The notes beneath the pieces were generated by a model. The model saw only the letters and a program-made list of their open reading frames with translations, was not told the origin of the DNA and did not search any database. From G963663775 sp963664255 (GTDB lineage: Bacteria; Bacillota; Clostridia; Oscillospirales; Butyricicoccaceae), in assembly GCA_963664255.1 (NCBI GenBank), contig OY760938.1, positions 1,798,001 through 1,862,000 on the forward strand: DNA of 64,000 nt, given 5' to 3'. Positions 1 to 9,500 of this stretch are shown in pieces. Position 1 is the first letter of the stretch, and each line of letters opens with the position of its first letter. The translations under genes were made by a program, and so were the position numbers.

Positions 1-588
1 GTCTTGCAGCGCGCGCAGGTCTTCTTTGGAAGCCTGCCCCAGTTGATAGCGCAGTGTCATGGTGTCAATCGCGCGGTTCATAGCGGCAAGGCTGCGCTGG
101 GCGGTTTTCATCGAATCATCCAGCTGGAGAATGCCAAAATATAAGGATTCCGAGCCTTTGATAATTTGATTGACGGCGCCATTGATTTGCAGCACAGCAT
201 TGGTATAGGTTTTCTCATATTCCTCTTCCGTATAAGAATCCATTTGCGCTTCAATGGAAGCCTGCTGGCTTTTCAAGGACGAGGCATCCATGCCGCTTTG
301 GGTATAATACCAAATGAGCTCGGACAAGCCATTGTTTGCGGACTTTAAAGAATCATAGACCGATTTGCGGTTGACCGTGTCCAAGCTGGCGAGGGATTCT
401 GTGCAGGACAAAATGGAATAATTTCCGTTTCGTACACAATTATCCAATTCGTCAAACTGCAAAACACCATCCGAAAGTGCGGCGCTTGTGACCGATTCGG
501 TGGTTTGTGTGCTGGCGGCAAAGGCAGATGTGCAGAATGAGAAACTGCAGGTGAGGGATAATGCCATGCCGATGAGTTGTTTTCGCAT
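1..588 (-). CDS. TolC-like efflux/secretion protein, C-terminal part cut by window edge
   Basis: The reading frame opens at an ATG at 588 behind GGAGGAACCT and stays open to the window edge (196 codons seen). It has a signal peptide (MRKQLIGMALSLTCSFSF, then an AFA cleavage-like site) followed by a long helical region with segments such as VLQFDELDNCVRNGNYSIL. That motif and the helical character match the TolC-like proteins found in Clostridia, usually next to ABC/MacA-type export genes. It lies divergent from a two-component system, which probably controls it. The family assignment is from memory; the missing C-terminus prevents a length check. Confidence 0.6.
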   Translation of the reverse strand, partial: MRKQLIGMALSLTCSFSFCTSAFAASTQTTESVTSAALSDGVLQFDELDNCVRNGNYSILSCTESLASLDTVNRKSVYDSLKSANNGLSELIWYYTQSGMDASSLKSQQASIEAQMDSYTEEEYEKTYTNAVLQINGAVNQIIKGSESLYFGILQLDDSMKTAQRSLAAMNRAIDTMTLRYQLGQASKEDLRALQD

Positions 589-634
589 TGAGGTTCCTCC
601 TTGTGTTACCCTATCAATTACATTCTATTGTATC

Positions 635-663
635 AGTATAACATAAACAAAAAATAAACGAAA
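635..663 (-). promoter_or_regulatory. Candidate promoter of the TolC-like gene
   Basis: On the minus strand a TATACT -10 (635-640) lies 17 bp from a weak TTTCGT -35 (658-663). The leader to the ATG at 588 is about 40 nt. The -10 is good and the -35 poor, so an activator such as the divergent response regulator is plausible. Confidence 0.4.
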
Positions 664-722
664 CCTTGTAACATTTCATAGGTGTAAAAAAATAGAATCG
701 TAAAGGCGTGAAAATCACACCT

Positions 723-749
723 TTGCACAAACGCAAAATATGGTATACT
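723..749 (+). promoter_or_regulatory. Promoter of the two-component operon
   Basis: A TTGCAC -35 at 723-728 and TATACT -10 at 744-749 preceded by TGG are separated by 15 bp (16 bp if TTTGCA at 722 is used). The -10 lies only about 20 nt before the start codon. Confidence 0.5.
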
Positions 750-768
750 GTTTAGGAGGTGATGGGGT

Positions 769-1443
769 GTGTTTCGTGTTTTGATAGCTGAGGATGATAT
801 ACATACACAAAAATTGATGGAAACGGTGCTGCACACAAATGGATACCTTCCGCTTGTGGCAGGCGATGGGCAAGCGGCACTGGATGTTTTGGAGCGGGAG
901 CACGTGGATTTGCTGCTGGTGGATGTGATGATGCCGAAGATGGATGGATATGAATTGACGCGGCAGCTGCGGGCGGCGGGGATGACCCTTCCGATTTTGA
1001 TGGTGACGGCGAAACAGCTGCCCGAGGATATGAAAAAAGGGTTTTTGCTGGGCGTGGATGATTATATGGTGAAGCCGGTGGATGAGGAGGAAATGCTGCT
1101 GCGCATCAAGGCGTTGCTATGGCGCTCTAAAATTGCCAGCGAGCACAAGCTGCAGATTGGAGAGGTGACCTTGGATTATGATGCGTTGACGGTCAGTCGG
1201 CAGGGCGAGCAGTATATCCTGCCGCAAAAGGAATTTTATCTGCTGTATATGCTGCTGTCTTATGCGGGTAAGGTGTTTACCAGGCTGCAAATTATGGATG
1301 AAATCTGGGGGATGGAGTCGGAAACCACCGATGCAACCGTAAATGTGCACATCAATCGGCTGCGCAACCGCTTTGCAGATTGGAAGGAGTTTGAAATTGT
1401 GACCGTGCGGGGGCTTGGCTATAAGGCGGTGAAACGATGCTGA
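769..1443 (+). CDS. OmpR/PhoB-family response regulator
   Basis: Receiver domain (about residues 2-115) with the acidic pair D9/D10, phospho-acceptor D52 in LLVDVMMPKMDG, T80 and K102, followed by a winged-helix DNA-binding domain (about 128-222) ending in the typical TVRGLGYK wing. It should bind promoter DNA when phosphorylated by the kinase encoded next. Translation starts at GTG 769 behind a near-perfect AGGAGGTGAT. The 3' end overlaps the kinase start by 7 bp, indicating translational coupling. The divergent TolC-like gene is the most obvious target. The signal sensed is not evident from the sequence. Confidence 0.9.
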   Translation: MFRVLIAEDDIHTQKLMETVLHTNGYLPLVAGDGQAALDVLEREHVDLLLVDVMMPKMDGYELTRQLRAAGMTLPILMVTAKQLPEDMKKGFLLGVDDYMVKPVDEEEMLLRIKALLWRSKIASEHKLQIGEVTLDYDALTVSRQGEQYILPQKEFYLLYMLLSYAGKVFTRLQIMDEIWGMESETTDATVNVHINRLRNRFADWKEFEIVTVRGLGYKAVKRC

Positions 1444-2483
1444 AGTGTTTCCAAAAATCACGGCTGAATCTGACCATTTTGCTGTCGCTGCATGTATTCA
1501 TCATTTTAGGTTCTACAGGCGGTATCATTGGACTCATGTTTTTTGTTGCCTATAAAATGGGGATTTCTATTTCCATGAATGCCCACAATATGTTCTTCAT
1601 GATGGCGTTATCCAGTACCATTATTGGAACAATATTATCCTTGATTCTTGGACGTGTGCCCTTAAAGCCGATACGGAAGCTGATTGCGGCGATGGAAGAA
1701 GTGGCGCATGGCAATTTTAGCGTTCGTCTGCAATTAGAGGGGTCTAGTGAATATGGTGTGCTGACCAAAAGCTTCAATAAAATGGTGGAGGAGTTGGCGA
1801 GCTATGAAATTTTGCGGGCGGATTTTGTCAACAATTTTTCGCACGAGTTTAAAACCCCCATCGTATCTCTGCGGGGCTTTGCAAAGCTTCTCAAAAATCC
1901 TGCATTGACGGCAGAGCAGCGCAATGAATATTTGGATATTATCATCAGCGAAGCAGACCGGCTGTCCTCGCTGGCAACCAACACGCTGAACCTCTCCAAG
2001 GTTGAAAATGTAGGGATTCAACCGCCGCGTGTGTCCTTTGATTTAGCAGAGCAGATTCGCCGCGTGGTGTTGATGATGGAAACAAAATGGGAGAAAAAAG
2101 AAATTGAGCCAGTTGTGGATTTAGACGAGTGTATATTTTATGGAAATGAGGACTGGCTCCAGCACGTGTGGATGAATTTAATCGATAACGCGGTGAAATT
2201 TTCCCCCGAGCATTCGCAGGTGCAGATTGCCTTGGAATCACGAGAAAATCGGGTCGTTTTTCGGATTACAGACCAAGGTATTGGGATGGAAGCAAATGTG
2301 CAAAAGCACATTTTTGATAAATTTTATCAGGCGGATAAGTCGCATAAGATGCAGGGCAATGGCATTGGGCTGGCGATTGTGAAAAGAGTGGTGGAACTAT
2401 ATGAAGGGGAGATTGTTTGCGAAAGCGCGTGCGGAAAAGGCACAACCTTTGTCGTATCCCTTCCAAACCCACCGAAAAGCTAG
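1437..2483 (+). CDS. Sensor histidine kinase
   Basis: Membrane kinase of 348 residues with two predicted membrane helices (about 13-37 and 51-72) and only about 13 residues between them, so there is no sizeable external sensor domain. A HAMP linker follows (about 73-125), then a HisKA domain with phospho-acceptor H136 in NFSHEFKTP and a HATPase domain with the N box (NLIDNAVKF), G1 (DQGIGM) and G2 (GNGIGLAIV). Such short-loop kinases often sense signals in the membrane or through a partner transporter. It partners with the preceding response regulator. A dyad repeat begins right after the stop. Confidence 0.9.
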   Translation: MLKCFQKSRLNLTILLSLHVFIILGSTGGIIGLMFFVAYKMGISISMNAHNMFFMMALSSTIIGTILSLILGRVPLKPIRKLIAAMEEVAHGNFSVRLQLEGSSEYGVLTKSFNKMVEELASYEILRADFVNNFSHEFKTPIVSLRGFAKLLKNPALTAEQRNEYLDIIISEADRLSSLATNTLNLSKVENVGIQPPRVSFDLAEQIRRVVLMMETKWEKKEIEPVVDLDECIFYGNEDWLQHVWMNLIDNAVKFSPEHSQVQIALESRENRVVFRITDQGIGMEANVQKHIFDKFYQADKSHKMQGNGIGLAIVKRVVELYEGEIVCESACGKGTTFVVSLPNPPKS

Positions 2484-2533
2484 GGCGATACCGCACAATT
2501 CAAACAATTTTGTGTGAATTGTGCGGTGTTGCC
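2484..2533. repeat. Inverted-repeat element, copy A
   Basis: Imperfect dyad starting GGCGATACCGCACAATTC and ending with its near-complement GAATTGTGCGGTGTTGCC around a 14-nt centre, starting directly after the kinase stop codon. A second copy sits directly after the fhs stop at 26442-26509. The placement suggests a transcript-end or REP/MITE-like element. Confidence 0.7.
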
Positions 2534-2538
2534 CTAGG

Positions 2539-2559
2539 AACCTGTATGCATAAACGAGA
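2539..2559 (+). repeat. Short dispersed intergenic repeat, copy 1
   Basis: AACCTGTATGCATAAACGAG is repeated almost exactly at 50264-50284 and, on the other strand, as 19 bp at 40201-40219. Shorter cores (AACCTGTAT) occur at 35817-35825 and, inverted, at 55616-55624. All copies are intergenic and close to gene ends. Confidence 0.6.
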
Positions 2560-2632
2560 ACCGCCGTGCGAGCGAACGATTTGCGCCAACAGCGCTTGTT
2601 TGGAGAGCAGGGTTTTGGGTTGCAGAAAAAAC

Positions 2633-2662
2633 AAAAGCACCCGCCGTGAAGCGGGTGCTTTT
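2633..2662. terminator. Bidirectional intrinsic terminator
   Basis: Perfect stem AAAAGCACCCGC / GCGGGTGCTTTT with a 6-nt loop. It can stop transcripts from the two-component operon and from the tRNA operon. Confidence 0.8.
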
Positions 2663-2675
2663 CAGACAAAAGAAA

Positions 2676-2702
2676 AACCCTTTCGACTTTGTCGAAAGGG
2701 TT
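2676..2702 (-). terminator. Terminator of the tRNA Gly-Phe-Asp operon
   Basis: Stem AACCCTTTCGAC / GTCGAAAGGGTT with a 3-nt loop, followed on the minus strand by a T-rich run. It abuts the tRNA-Gly 3' end. Confidence 0.8.
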
Positions 2703-2777
2703 GGAGCGGATGACGAGGCTCGAACTCGCTACCTCCACCTTGGCAAGGTGGCGCTCTACCAGATGAGCTACATCCGC
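2702..2777 (-). tRNA. tRNA-Gly (GCC)
   Basis: Complete cloverleaf of 76 nt with acceptor GCGGATG/CATCCGC, anticodon loop TTGCCAA and an encoded CCA end. Last gene of a three-tRNA minus-strand operon. Confidence 0.95.
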
Positions 2778-2780
2778 ATA

Positions 2781-2856
2781 TGGTGCCTCCGGGCGGAATC
2801 GAACCACCGACACGGGGATTTTCAGTCCCCTGCTCTACCGACTGAGCTACAGAGGC
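2781..2856 (-). tRNA. tRNA-Phe (GAA)
   Basis: 76-nt cloverleaf with acceptor GCCTCTG/CGGAGGC, anticodon loop CTGAAAA and encoded CCA. Middle gene of the operon. Confidence 0.95.
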
Positions 2857-2890
2857 ATACAGAAAGAATCTGCAGCAAAATGCGATAAAA

Positions 2891-2967
2891 TGGCGACCCG
2901 GATGGGGCTCGAACCCACGACCTCTAGCGTGACAGGCTAGCGCTCTAACCGACTGAGCTACCGGGCC
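2891..2967 (-). tRNA. tRNA-Asp (GTC)
   Basis: 77-nt cloverleaf with anticodon loop CTGTCAC and encoded CCA. The gene is identical in sequence to the tRNA-Asp at 17263-17339 on the other strand. Confidence 0.95.
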
Positions 2968-2997
2968 ATTTCTTTGCAAACCGTAAAGTGCTTGTTT

Positions 2998-3026
2998 AGT
3001 ATATGACAATATAGACGTTTTGTCAA
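2998..3026 (-). promoter_or_regulatory. Promoter of the tRNA Gly-Phe-Asp operon
   Basis: On the minus strand TTGACA (3021-3026) and TATACT (2998-3003) are separated by exactly 17 bp, a near-consensus sigma-A promoter placed 30 bp before tRNA-Asp. Confidence 0.85.
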
Positions 3027-3083
3027 TATCTTTTTACAAAAAAACCGAAAAGAATTTCTACAAAACAAATGTTCGTATATAAA

Positions 3084-3112
3084 TTGACGAACGAAACAGA
3101 AAATGATATGCT
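3084..3112 (+). promoter_or_regulatory. Promoter of addB-addA
   Basis: TTGACG at 3084-3089 and TATGCT at 3107-3112 with 17-bp spacing, about 27 bp before the addB start. Confidence 0.65.
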
Positions 3113-3139
3113 TGACACAAGGAAAAGGAGGTCTGCAAG

Positions 3140-6100
3140 ATGCGGATTATCACAGGGCGTGGTGGAAGTGGAAAGACCACAATGCTGCTGCAAGAGATTG
3201 CACAGGCGGCAGAGCGCGGAGCGGGCAAACAGATGCTGTTGGTGCCGGAGCTCTTTTCGCACGCATATGAACGGCGCGTGGCAGCGCACACAGGCGGAAA
3301 AGGCGCACGCACCGCAGAAGTGCTGACATTTTCGCGCTTAACGGGCAGAATCTTTGCGGAAGTCGGTGGATTGGCAGACACTGTGCTGAGCCCTGCGGGA
3401 CGCTTGCTGACGATGCAGCAAGCTGTGTTGCAGGCGGCTGCAAATTTGCAGGTGTATGCAAGCGCGGCAGAACGGCCGGAAATGGTGCGCGAGCTGCTGC
3501 AAATCATCGATGAAATGAAAAACTGTACCATTCTGCCGGAGCAGTTGTTTGAAGCCATGGGGCAGATGCATCGGGATGAAACCGAATTGCGGGCGAAGCT
3601 TTCGGACTTGGCGCAGATTTATACGATATATGACCGCTTGTGTGACGAAAGCCTGCCAGACCCGCGCGATGCCTTGACCTTGCTTGCCGAGCGCCTGCCG
3701 GACAGCCATGCACTGGACGGCGTGACCGTGTACTTAGACGGTTTTTTTGGATTTACGGCACAGGAACGCGCGGTGCTGGAGGTGATGCTGCAACAAAAAG
3801 TGCAGATAACCGCCTGCATCACCTGCGATGAAACCCAGCCTGAGATTTTTGCGACCGGCTGCAAAACGCTGAAGATGCTGCGCCGTATCGCGCGCAAGTA
3901 TAGCATTGCAGTCGAGCATGTGGCGCTGGGGCAAAGTCGGATGCAGCGTCCACAGGATTTGGCGGCATTAGAAGCCGAGGGCTTGCTGCCTGCCAGCAAA
4001 CCGCGATTGTCCGACCAAAAAAGTTTGCAGATTTATGCGGCGAGCAGTCCCTATGAAGAATGCGAATATGCGGCGGCATATATACGGCAGGTCGTGCGCG
4101 AAACAGGGGCACGATACCACGAGTTTGTGATTGCCGCGCGCGAGATTGCCCCCTATACTGCGGTTTTGCAGATGGTCATGGAGCGATATGAAATTCCGGT
4201 GTTCATCAGCGAAAAGGAGGATTTGCTGCAAAAACCGCCATTGGCGCTGCTGACAACGGCACTTGCAGCGGTGACAAACGGCTACCGATATGAAGATTTG
4301 TTTGCGTGCCTGCGCACGGGCTTGTGCGCACTGGAGCTGGATGCCATCGACCGCTTGGAAAATTATGCGCTGACGTGGCGCATACAGGGCAAAGCATGGC
4401 AGCGACCCTTTGCAGAGCATCCGGATGGCTATGGCTTGGAACTGGATGCAGATGCCAGTGAAGCCCTGGCACAGCTCAATGCCCTGCGGGAGCAGATGAT
4501 TGCGCCGTTTGTACAGCTGGAGGCGGCACTGCGAACGGGGCAGACCGCACAGGCGTTTGCGCAGGCACTGTATGATTTCTTAGAGGCGGTGGAAGCACCC
4601 ATGCAGATACAACTGCGCGCACAGGCACATGAAACAGCAGGACGATTGCAGATGGCGGAGGAATATCGGCAGCTGTGGGAGATTCTTGTCAGTGCCTTGG
4701 AGCAGTTTGCGTGGGTTTGCGGAGAAGCGGAGATGGATGCCGAGCGATTTGCACGATTGTTTACACTGGTGCTGAGTGAATATGATGTGGCGACGATTCC
4801 GGTATCACTCGACCGCGTTGCCTGCGGGGATATGGAGCGCATCACCAGTGAAAATATGCCCTATGTCATTTTGTTGGGCATGAATGACGGGGTGCTGCCC
4901 AAGCCACCGACACCAAGCGGGGTTTTGACCGAAACAGAGCGTGTGGTACTGGATGGCATGGGGGTGGAGTTGTCCGCCTTTGGTGCAGAGCGCATGATGA
5001 TGGAAATGGAGCTGCTGTACCGCGCGTTTGCGTGCCCCAGAGAGCGGATGCTGCTGTGCTGGCACACCACCGACATGGCAGGAACGGACGCGCGCCCATC
5101 TTATCTCATCGGGAGCATCACCAAAATGATGGAGGGGGTGCCCACGGACAGCAGTGCCTTGCAGCAGCAACGGTTTCGGCTTGCAGCCAAACGTCCAGGG
5201 GTGGATTTGGCGTGCTCATATCTCAGCGGCAATGAAGAACCAGCGGCAGTGGCGGCATATCAGCACTATGCGCAGGAGGCGCAGGTGCGGCGTGCGCAGC
5301 AACAGGAACTGACCCGTGGACCACTGCAGGCAAAGCATACGGCACAAAAATTATACGGACAGACCTTGCGGCTGACCGCCTCACGTCTGGATAAGTTTTA
5401 TTCGTGTCGGTTTGCCTTTTTCCTGCAATATGGACTGAAAGCCAAGCCGCGCAAGGTGGCATCGTTTGCGGCACCTGAAATGGGCACATTTTTGCATTTC
5501 GTGCTGGAAAATACCTTGGCAATCTTAGATACGCAGCAGGGCGGTGCGGCGGCGGCAACCAAAGACGCGGCATTTGCAGTCATGAAGCAAGTGGTGCAGC
5601 AATATGTAGAGCAGCAGCTGGGGGGACTGCAAAACAAAACCGCAAGATTTCGGTATCTGTTCCGCCGATTGGTCAAGAGCATGGAAGCCATTTTGGAGGA
5701 TGTGCTGGAGGAACTGAAAGAATCCGCGTTTCGACCGATTGATTTTGAGCTGGATTTTTCCGAGCGAGGGGATTTACAGCCTGTCACCTGTCAGGATGAA
5801 GCTGTAACGGCACAGCTCATCGGAAAAGTAGACCGTGTGGATGGCTATATCCGCAATGGCAAGCTGTACATTCGTGTGATGGACTATAAAAGCGGTAAAA
5901 AGGCGTTTTCGCTGTCAGACATTTGGCACGGGCTGAATATGCAGATGATTTTGTATCTCTATGCCTTGCAGGAGCATGGCGTAGAGCGCTATCAGGAGCG
6001 TTTGCTCGAAGAAATCAATTCCATTGAACCGGCGGGCGTGCTGTATATTCCAGCGCGGGAAGAATTGGTGGATGCAGACCGCGATATTACAGAGGAAAGC

Positions 6101-6535
6101 CTGCGCCTGCTGCGGCAAAAGGAGCTGCGCCGCTCGGGCATTGTCACCGATGATATGGATATTCTGGAGGCAATGGAGCAGGGGCTTTCGGGCGAAGCAC
6201 GCTTCATCCCTGTCAAGCTGAAAGCGGCGGGCAAGGATGGAGAAACGACGTTTGCGGCGGTATCCTCCATTGCAAACCTCGAAAAATTCGGAAAATTGGC
6301 GCGATATACCAAAAAGAAGCTGATGGAAATGGCGCACGCTGTGACACAAGGGGATGTGCAGGCGAATCCGTATCGCAGTGGACAGCAGGAATACTGTGCA
6401 TGGTGTGAATTTCGTGCGGCGTGTCAATTTGACGAGCGGGCGGGGGATGGCGCGCGCGTGCTGCGCAGCATCGGTACAGAGGAATTTTGGGAGAGTTTGG
6501 AGGAAAACACACATGGCAACCAAGTGGACGGATGA
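3140..6535 (+). CDS. addB: ATP-dependent helicase/nuclease subunit AddB
   Basis: Second subunit of the AddAB double-strand-break processing complex, which unwinds and degrades DNA ends until a Chi-like site and then prepares 3' tails for RecA. The 1131 residues begin with MRIITGRGGSGKTT, the Walker-A-like P-loop typical of AddB. A cysteine near residue 756 (FYSCRFAFFL) plus C-terminal YCAWCEFRAAC (about residues 1085-1094) are the four cysteines expected for the AddB iron-sulfur cluster. A RecB-type nuclease motif includes VMDYKSG. Start ATG follows AGGAGG. The 3' end overlaps addA by 23 bp. Confidence 0.92.
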   Translation: MRIITGRGGSGKTTMLLQEIAQAAERGAGKQMLLVPELFSHAYERRVAAHTGGKGARTAEVLTFSRLTGRIFAEVGGLADTVLSPAGRLLTMQQAVLQAAANLQVYASAAERPEMVRELLQIIDEMKNCTILPEQLFEAMGQMHRDETELRAKLSDLAQIYTIYDRLCDESLPDPRDALTLLAERLPDSHALDGVTVYLDGFFGFTAQERAVLEVMLQQKVQITACITCDETQPEIFATGCKTLKMLRRIARKYSIAVEHVALGQSRMQRPQDLAALEAEGLLPASKPRLSDQKSLQIYAASSPYEECEYAAAYIRQVVRETGARYHEFVIAAREIAPYTAVLQMVMERYEIPVFISEKEDLLQKPPLALLTTALAAVTNGYRYEDLFACLRTGLCALELDAIDRLENYALTWRIQGKAWQRPFAEHPDGYGLELDADASEALAQLNALREQMIAPFVQLEAALRTGQTAQAFAQALYDFLEAVEAPMQIQLRAQAHETAGRLQMAEEYRQLWEILVSALEQFAWVCGEAEMDAERFARLFTLVLSEYDVATIPVSLDRVACGDMERITSENMPYVILLGMNDGVLPKPPTPSGVLTETERVVLDGMGVELSAFGAERMMMEMELLYRAFACPRERMLLCWHTTDMAGTDARPSYLIGSITKMMEGVPTDSSALQQQRFRLAAKRPGVDLACSYLSGNEEPAAVAAYQHYAQEAQVRRAQQQELTRGPLQAKHTAQKLYGQTLRLTASRLDKFYSCRFAFFLQYGLKAKPRKVASFAAPEMGTFLHFVLENTLAILDTQQGGAAAATKDAAFAVMKQVVQQYVEQQLGGLQNKTARFRYLFRRLVKSMEAILEDVLEELKESAFRPIDFELDFSERGDLQPVTCQDEAVTAQLIGKVDRVDGYIRNGKLYIRVMDYKSGKKAFSLSDIWHGLNMQMILYLYALQEHGVERYQERLLEEINSIEPAGVLYIPAREELVDADRDITEESLRLLRQKELRRSGIVTDDMDILEAMEQGLSGEARFIPVKLKAAGKDGETTFAAVSSIANLEKFGKLARYTKKKLMEMAHAVTQGDVQANPYRSGQQEYCAWCEFRAACQFDERAGDGARVLRSIGTEEFWESLEENTHGNQVDG

Positions 6536-9500
6536 ACAACGTGCGGCAATCGAAAATCGGGGTGGCACCTTGCTGGTATCTGCGGCGGCAGGCTCTGGCA
6601 AAACTGCCGTTTTGGTCGAGCGGGTGCTGCGACAGCTGACAGATTCCGTAAACCCTGTGGACATTGACCGTTTTTTAATGGTGACCTATACCAATGCCGC
6701 TGCCGCGGAATTGCGCGGAAAAATTGCTGATGCACTCACGGCACGTTTGACAGAAACACCAGATGACAAGCGGCTGCGGCGACAGCTGTTTTTGGTGCAT
6801 CGTGCCCAAATCACAACAGTGCACGCGTTTTGCTTGAAATTGGCACGAGAGCAGTTTGTGCAGCTTGGCATCTCTCCGGATTTTCGCATTGCAGATTCCA
6901 GTGAAACAGGCTTGCTCATGGAGGAGCTTTTGGATGCGCAGTTAGAAGCGGCATATGAAGCGGCAGAGCATTCGCAGGAAACCGAGAGCGGCAAGGGCTT
7001 TTTGGCACTGACCGAGCTGCTGCACGCAGGGCGCGATGACAGACGGCTGCAGGAAACCATTCGTGAGATTTACGAAAAGATGCAGAGTCATCCCAACCCA
7101 TCGGCATTTTTACAGCAGGTACAAGAAAATTATACTGCGCCACAAATAGACCCTGCGGCAACACCGCATGGTGCTGTGCTTTTGCGCGAGGCACAGCTGG
7201 CGGCGGAATATGGACGCGGCTGCTTGGAACACGCGATTGCGCAAATGCAGGAGGATGAGCAGGTGCGCGATGCGTATTTACCGGCGTTTACCGCGGATAT
7301 GCAGCACGCACAGGCAGTGCTTGACGCGATGGAAAGCGGTGTGTGGGATTCTGCGGTAGAAGCGGCACAAAATATTACATTTGCACGGCTGAAAGCCATC
7401 CGCGGCTATGAGGATAAGGAATTTCTGGAGTCCCTCAAGGCACAACGGGATGAATGGAAAACGGTTGCAGGCAAAATTGCAGAGCGGATGCTGTGCATCA
7501 CGGCGGCGCAGGCAGCAGAAGAAACCCAGCGGGTTGCGCCGGCCATGCGTGCATTGGTGGAGATTGTGCAGACGTTTTCTACCCTGTTTTCGGCGGAAAA
7601 GCGGCGCCGAAATCTGGTGGATTTTCACGATTTGGAGCATTTTGCAATCGGTCTGCTGTATCAAAAGGATGGCAGTATGACACAGCTGGCAAAAGGAATT
7701 TCTGACTATTTCACGCAAGTGCTGGTGGATGAATATCAAGACACCAATGCGGTGCAGGATGCGATTTTTCAGGCGGTTTCCCATCTTGGGGACAAGCTGT
7801 TTATGGTCGGGGATGTCAAACAGAGCATCTATAGCTTTCGGTTGGCAAATCCACGGATTTTTTTAGAAAAATATCAGGCGTTTCCGGATGCAGAGTGTGC
7901 TGAGGACGGGCAGCCCCGCCGCGTGGTGCTTTCTAAAAACTTCCGCTCGCGTGCACAGGTGCTTGACGCTACGAACACCATTTTTCGTGCCGTTATGAGT
8001 GATGATGTCGGCGATTTGCAATATAATGCGCGAGAAATGCTGTATCTGGGAGCAGGGTTTCCGGAACAAGACCATCCAAGATACCAAACAGAGGTATGTG
8101 TCATTGATGTTTCCAAGGAGGAGGAAATTACACCGGATAAAACCAAAACCGAAGCGGCATTTGTGGCACAAAAAATACAAACGATGCTGCGCGAAGGGTT
8201 TTTGGTGTATGATAAGGGGTTGGGCGCAAGCAGACCGCTCAAACCATCCGATTGCACCATTTTATTGCGCTCCATGAAGCGCAAGGCAGTGGTCTATGCC
8301 GAGGCACTGGAGCAGGTGGGGTTGATAACGCAATCAGATGACAATGCAGGGCTGTTGGAGGCGGTGGAGGTGCGCGCGGTGGTTTCGCTGCTGCATATCA
8401 TCGACAATCCGCGGCAGGATGTGGAATTCATCGGTGCATTGCGGTCACCATTGATTGGATTTTCGGAAGACCTTTTGGCACAGATTCGATTGTGTGATAA
8501 AAACAGCTGTTTCTATGATGCACTTCTATTGGCGGTCGAAGCCGAAACGATGCAGGATTACAAGCAGGAGCTGCAAGCATTCCTGCGGCAGCTGCAGGAA
8601 TGGCGATTGATGGCGGCAGATTTGCCAGTATATCAGCTGCTGCAAATGATTTATGATGGCACTGGGGCATTAGGTCTATACGGCGCATTGCCAAACGGTG
8701 CACAGCGGCAGAGCAATTTGCTCGCATTTTTTGAACGTGCACGTGCTTATGAAGCGCAAGGACATCGAGGGTTGTTTCGCTTCTTATATATGGTGCGCAG
8801 TATGTTGGAGCAGGGGCAGGATTTTCCCGCCGGTGCGGCGCAGTCAGAGGGCGGCGCAGTGCGCATTATGTCCATTCATAAATCCAAAGGCTTGGAATTT
8901 CCCGTGGTGTTTTTGGCGGACTGCGCCAAAAGCTTCAATGAAACCGATATGTATCAGCCGGTTTTGATGCATCCTATGTTAGGGTTAGGTCCAAAATGCA
9001 GAGATACAGAACGGGGAATTCAATATCCAACACTCAGACGGCTTGCGATTGTGGCGCAAGCACGAAGAGAGCAAATCAGTGAAGAATTACGTATTCTATA
9101 TGTGGGTATGACCCGTGCAAAAGAAAAATTGATTGTCACGTGTGCATCGGGTTCGATGGAGTCCTCTTTGAAAAAGTGGAAAGCACTTGCGGAGCAGGAA
9201 ACGCTGCCACCCTATGCCTTGGGCGCATCGCGCTCCAGTGCGTTATGGCTGCTTGCCCCGTTGCTGCGCTGCGCCGCCGCAGCACCGCTGCGGGAAATGG
9301 CAAATGTGACACTTGCGCCCAATCCGAAATTGCCGGATTGTTTTGCGTTTACCTATATACGTGCCAGCGAAATACAACCGATTGCGTTGGATGGGTGTGC
9401 AGAGCGGCAGGAAGAGCAGAAAGCCAAAAGTGTAGTGGAGATACCGGCGGAGATTGTATATGATAAGGCGTATTTGAAAGATATTCCATCGAAGATAACC

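Noticed and set aside
2646..3009. Open frames overlapping the Gly-Phe-Asp tRNAs
   Set aside because: Products of tRNA sequence; the cloverleaf genes explain the region.
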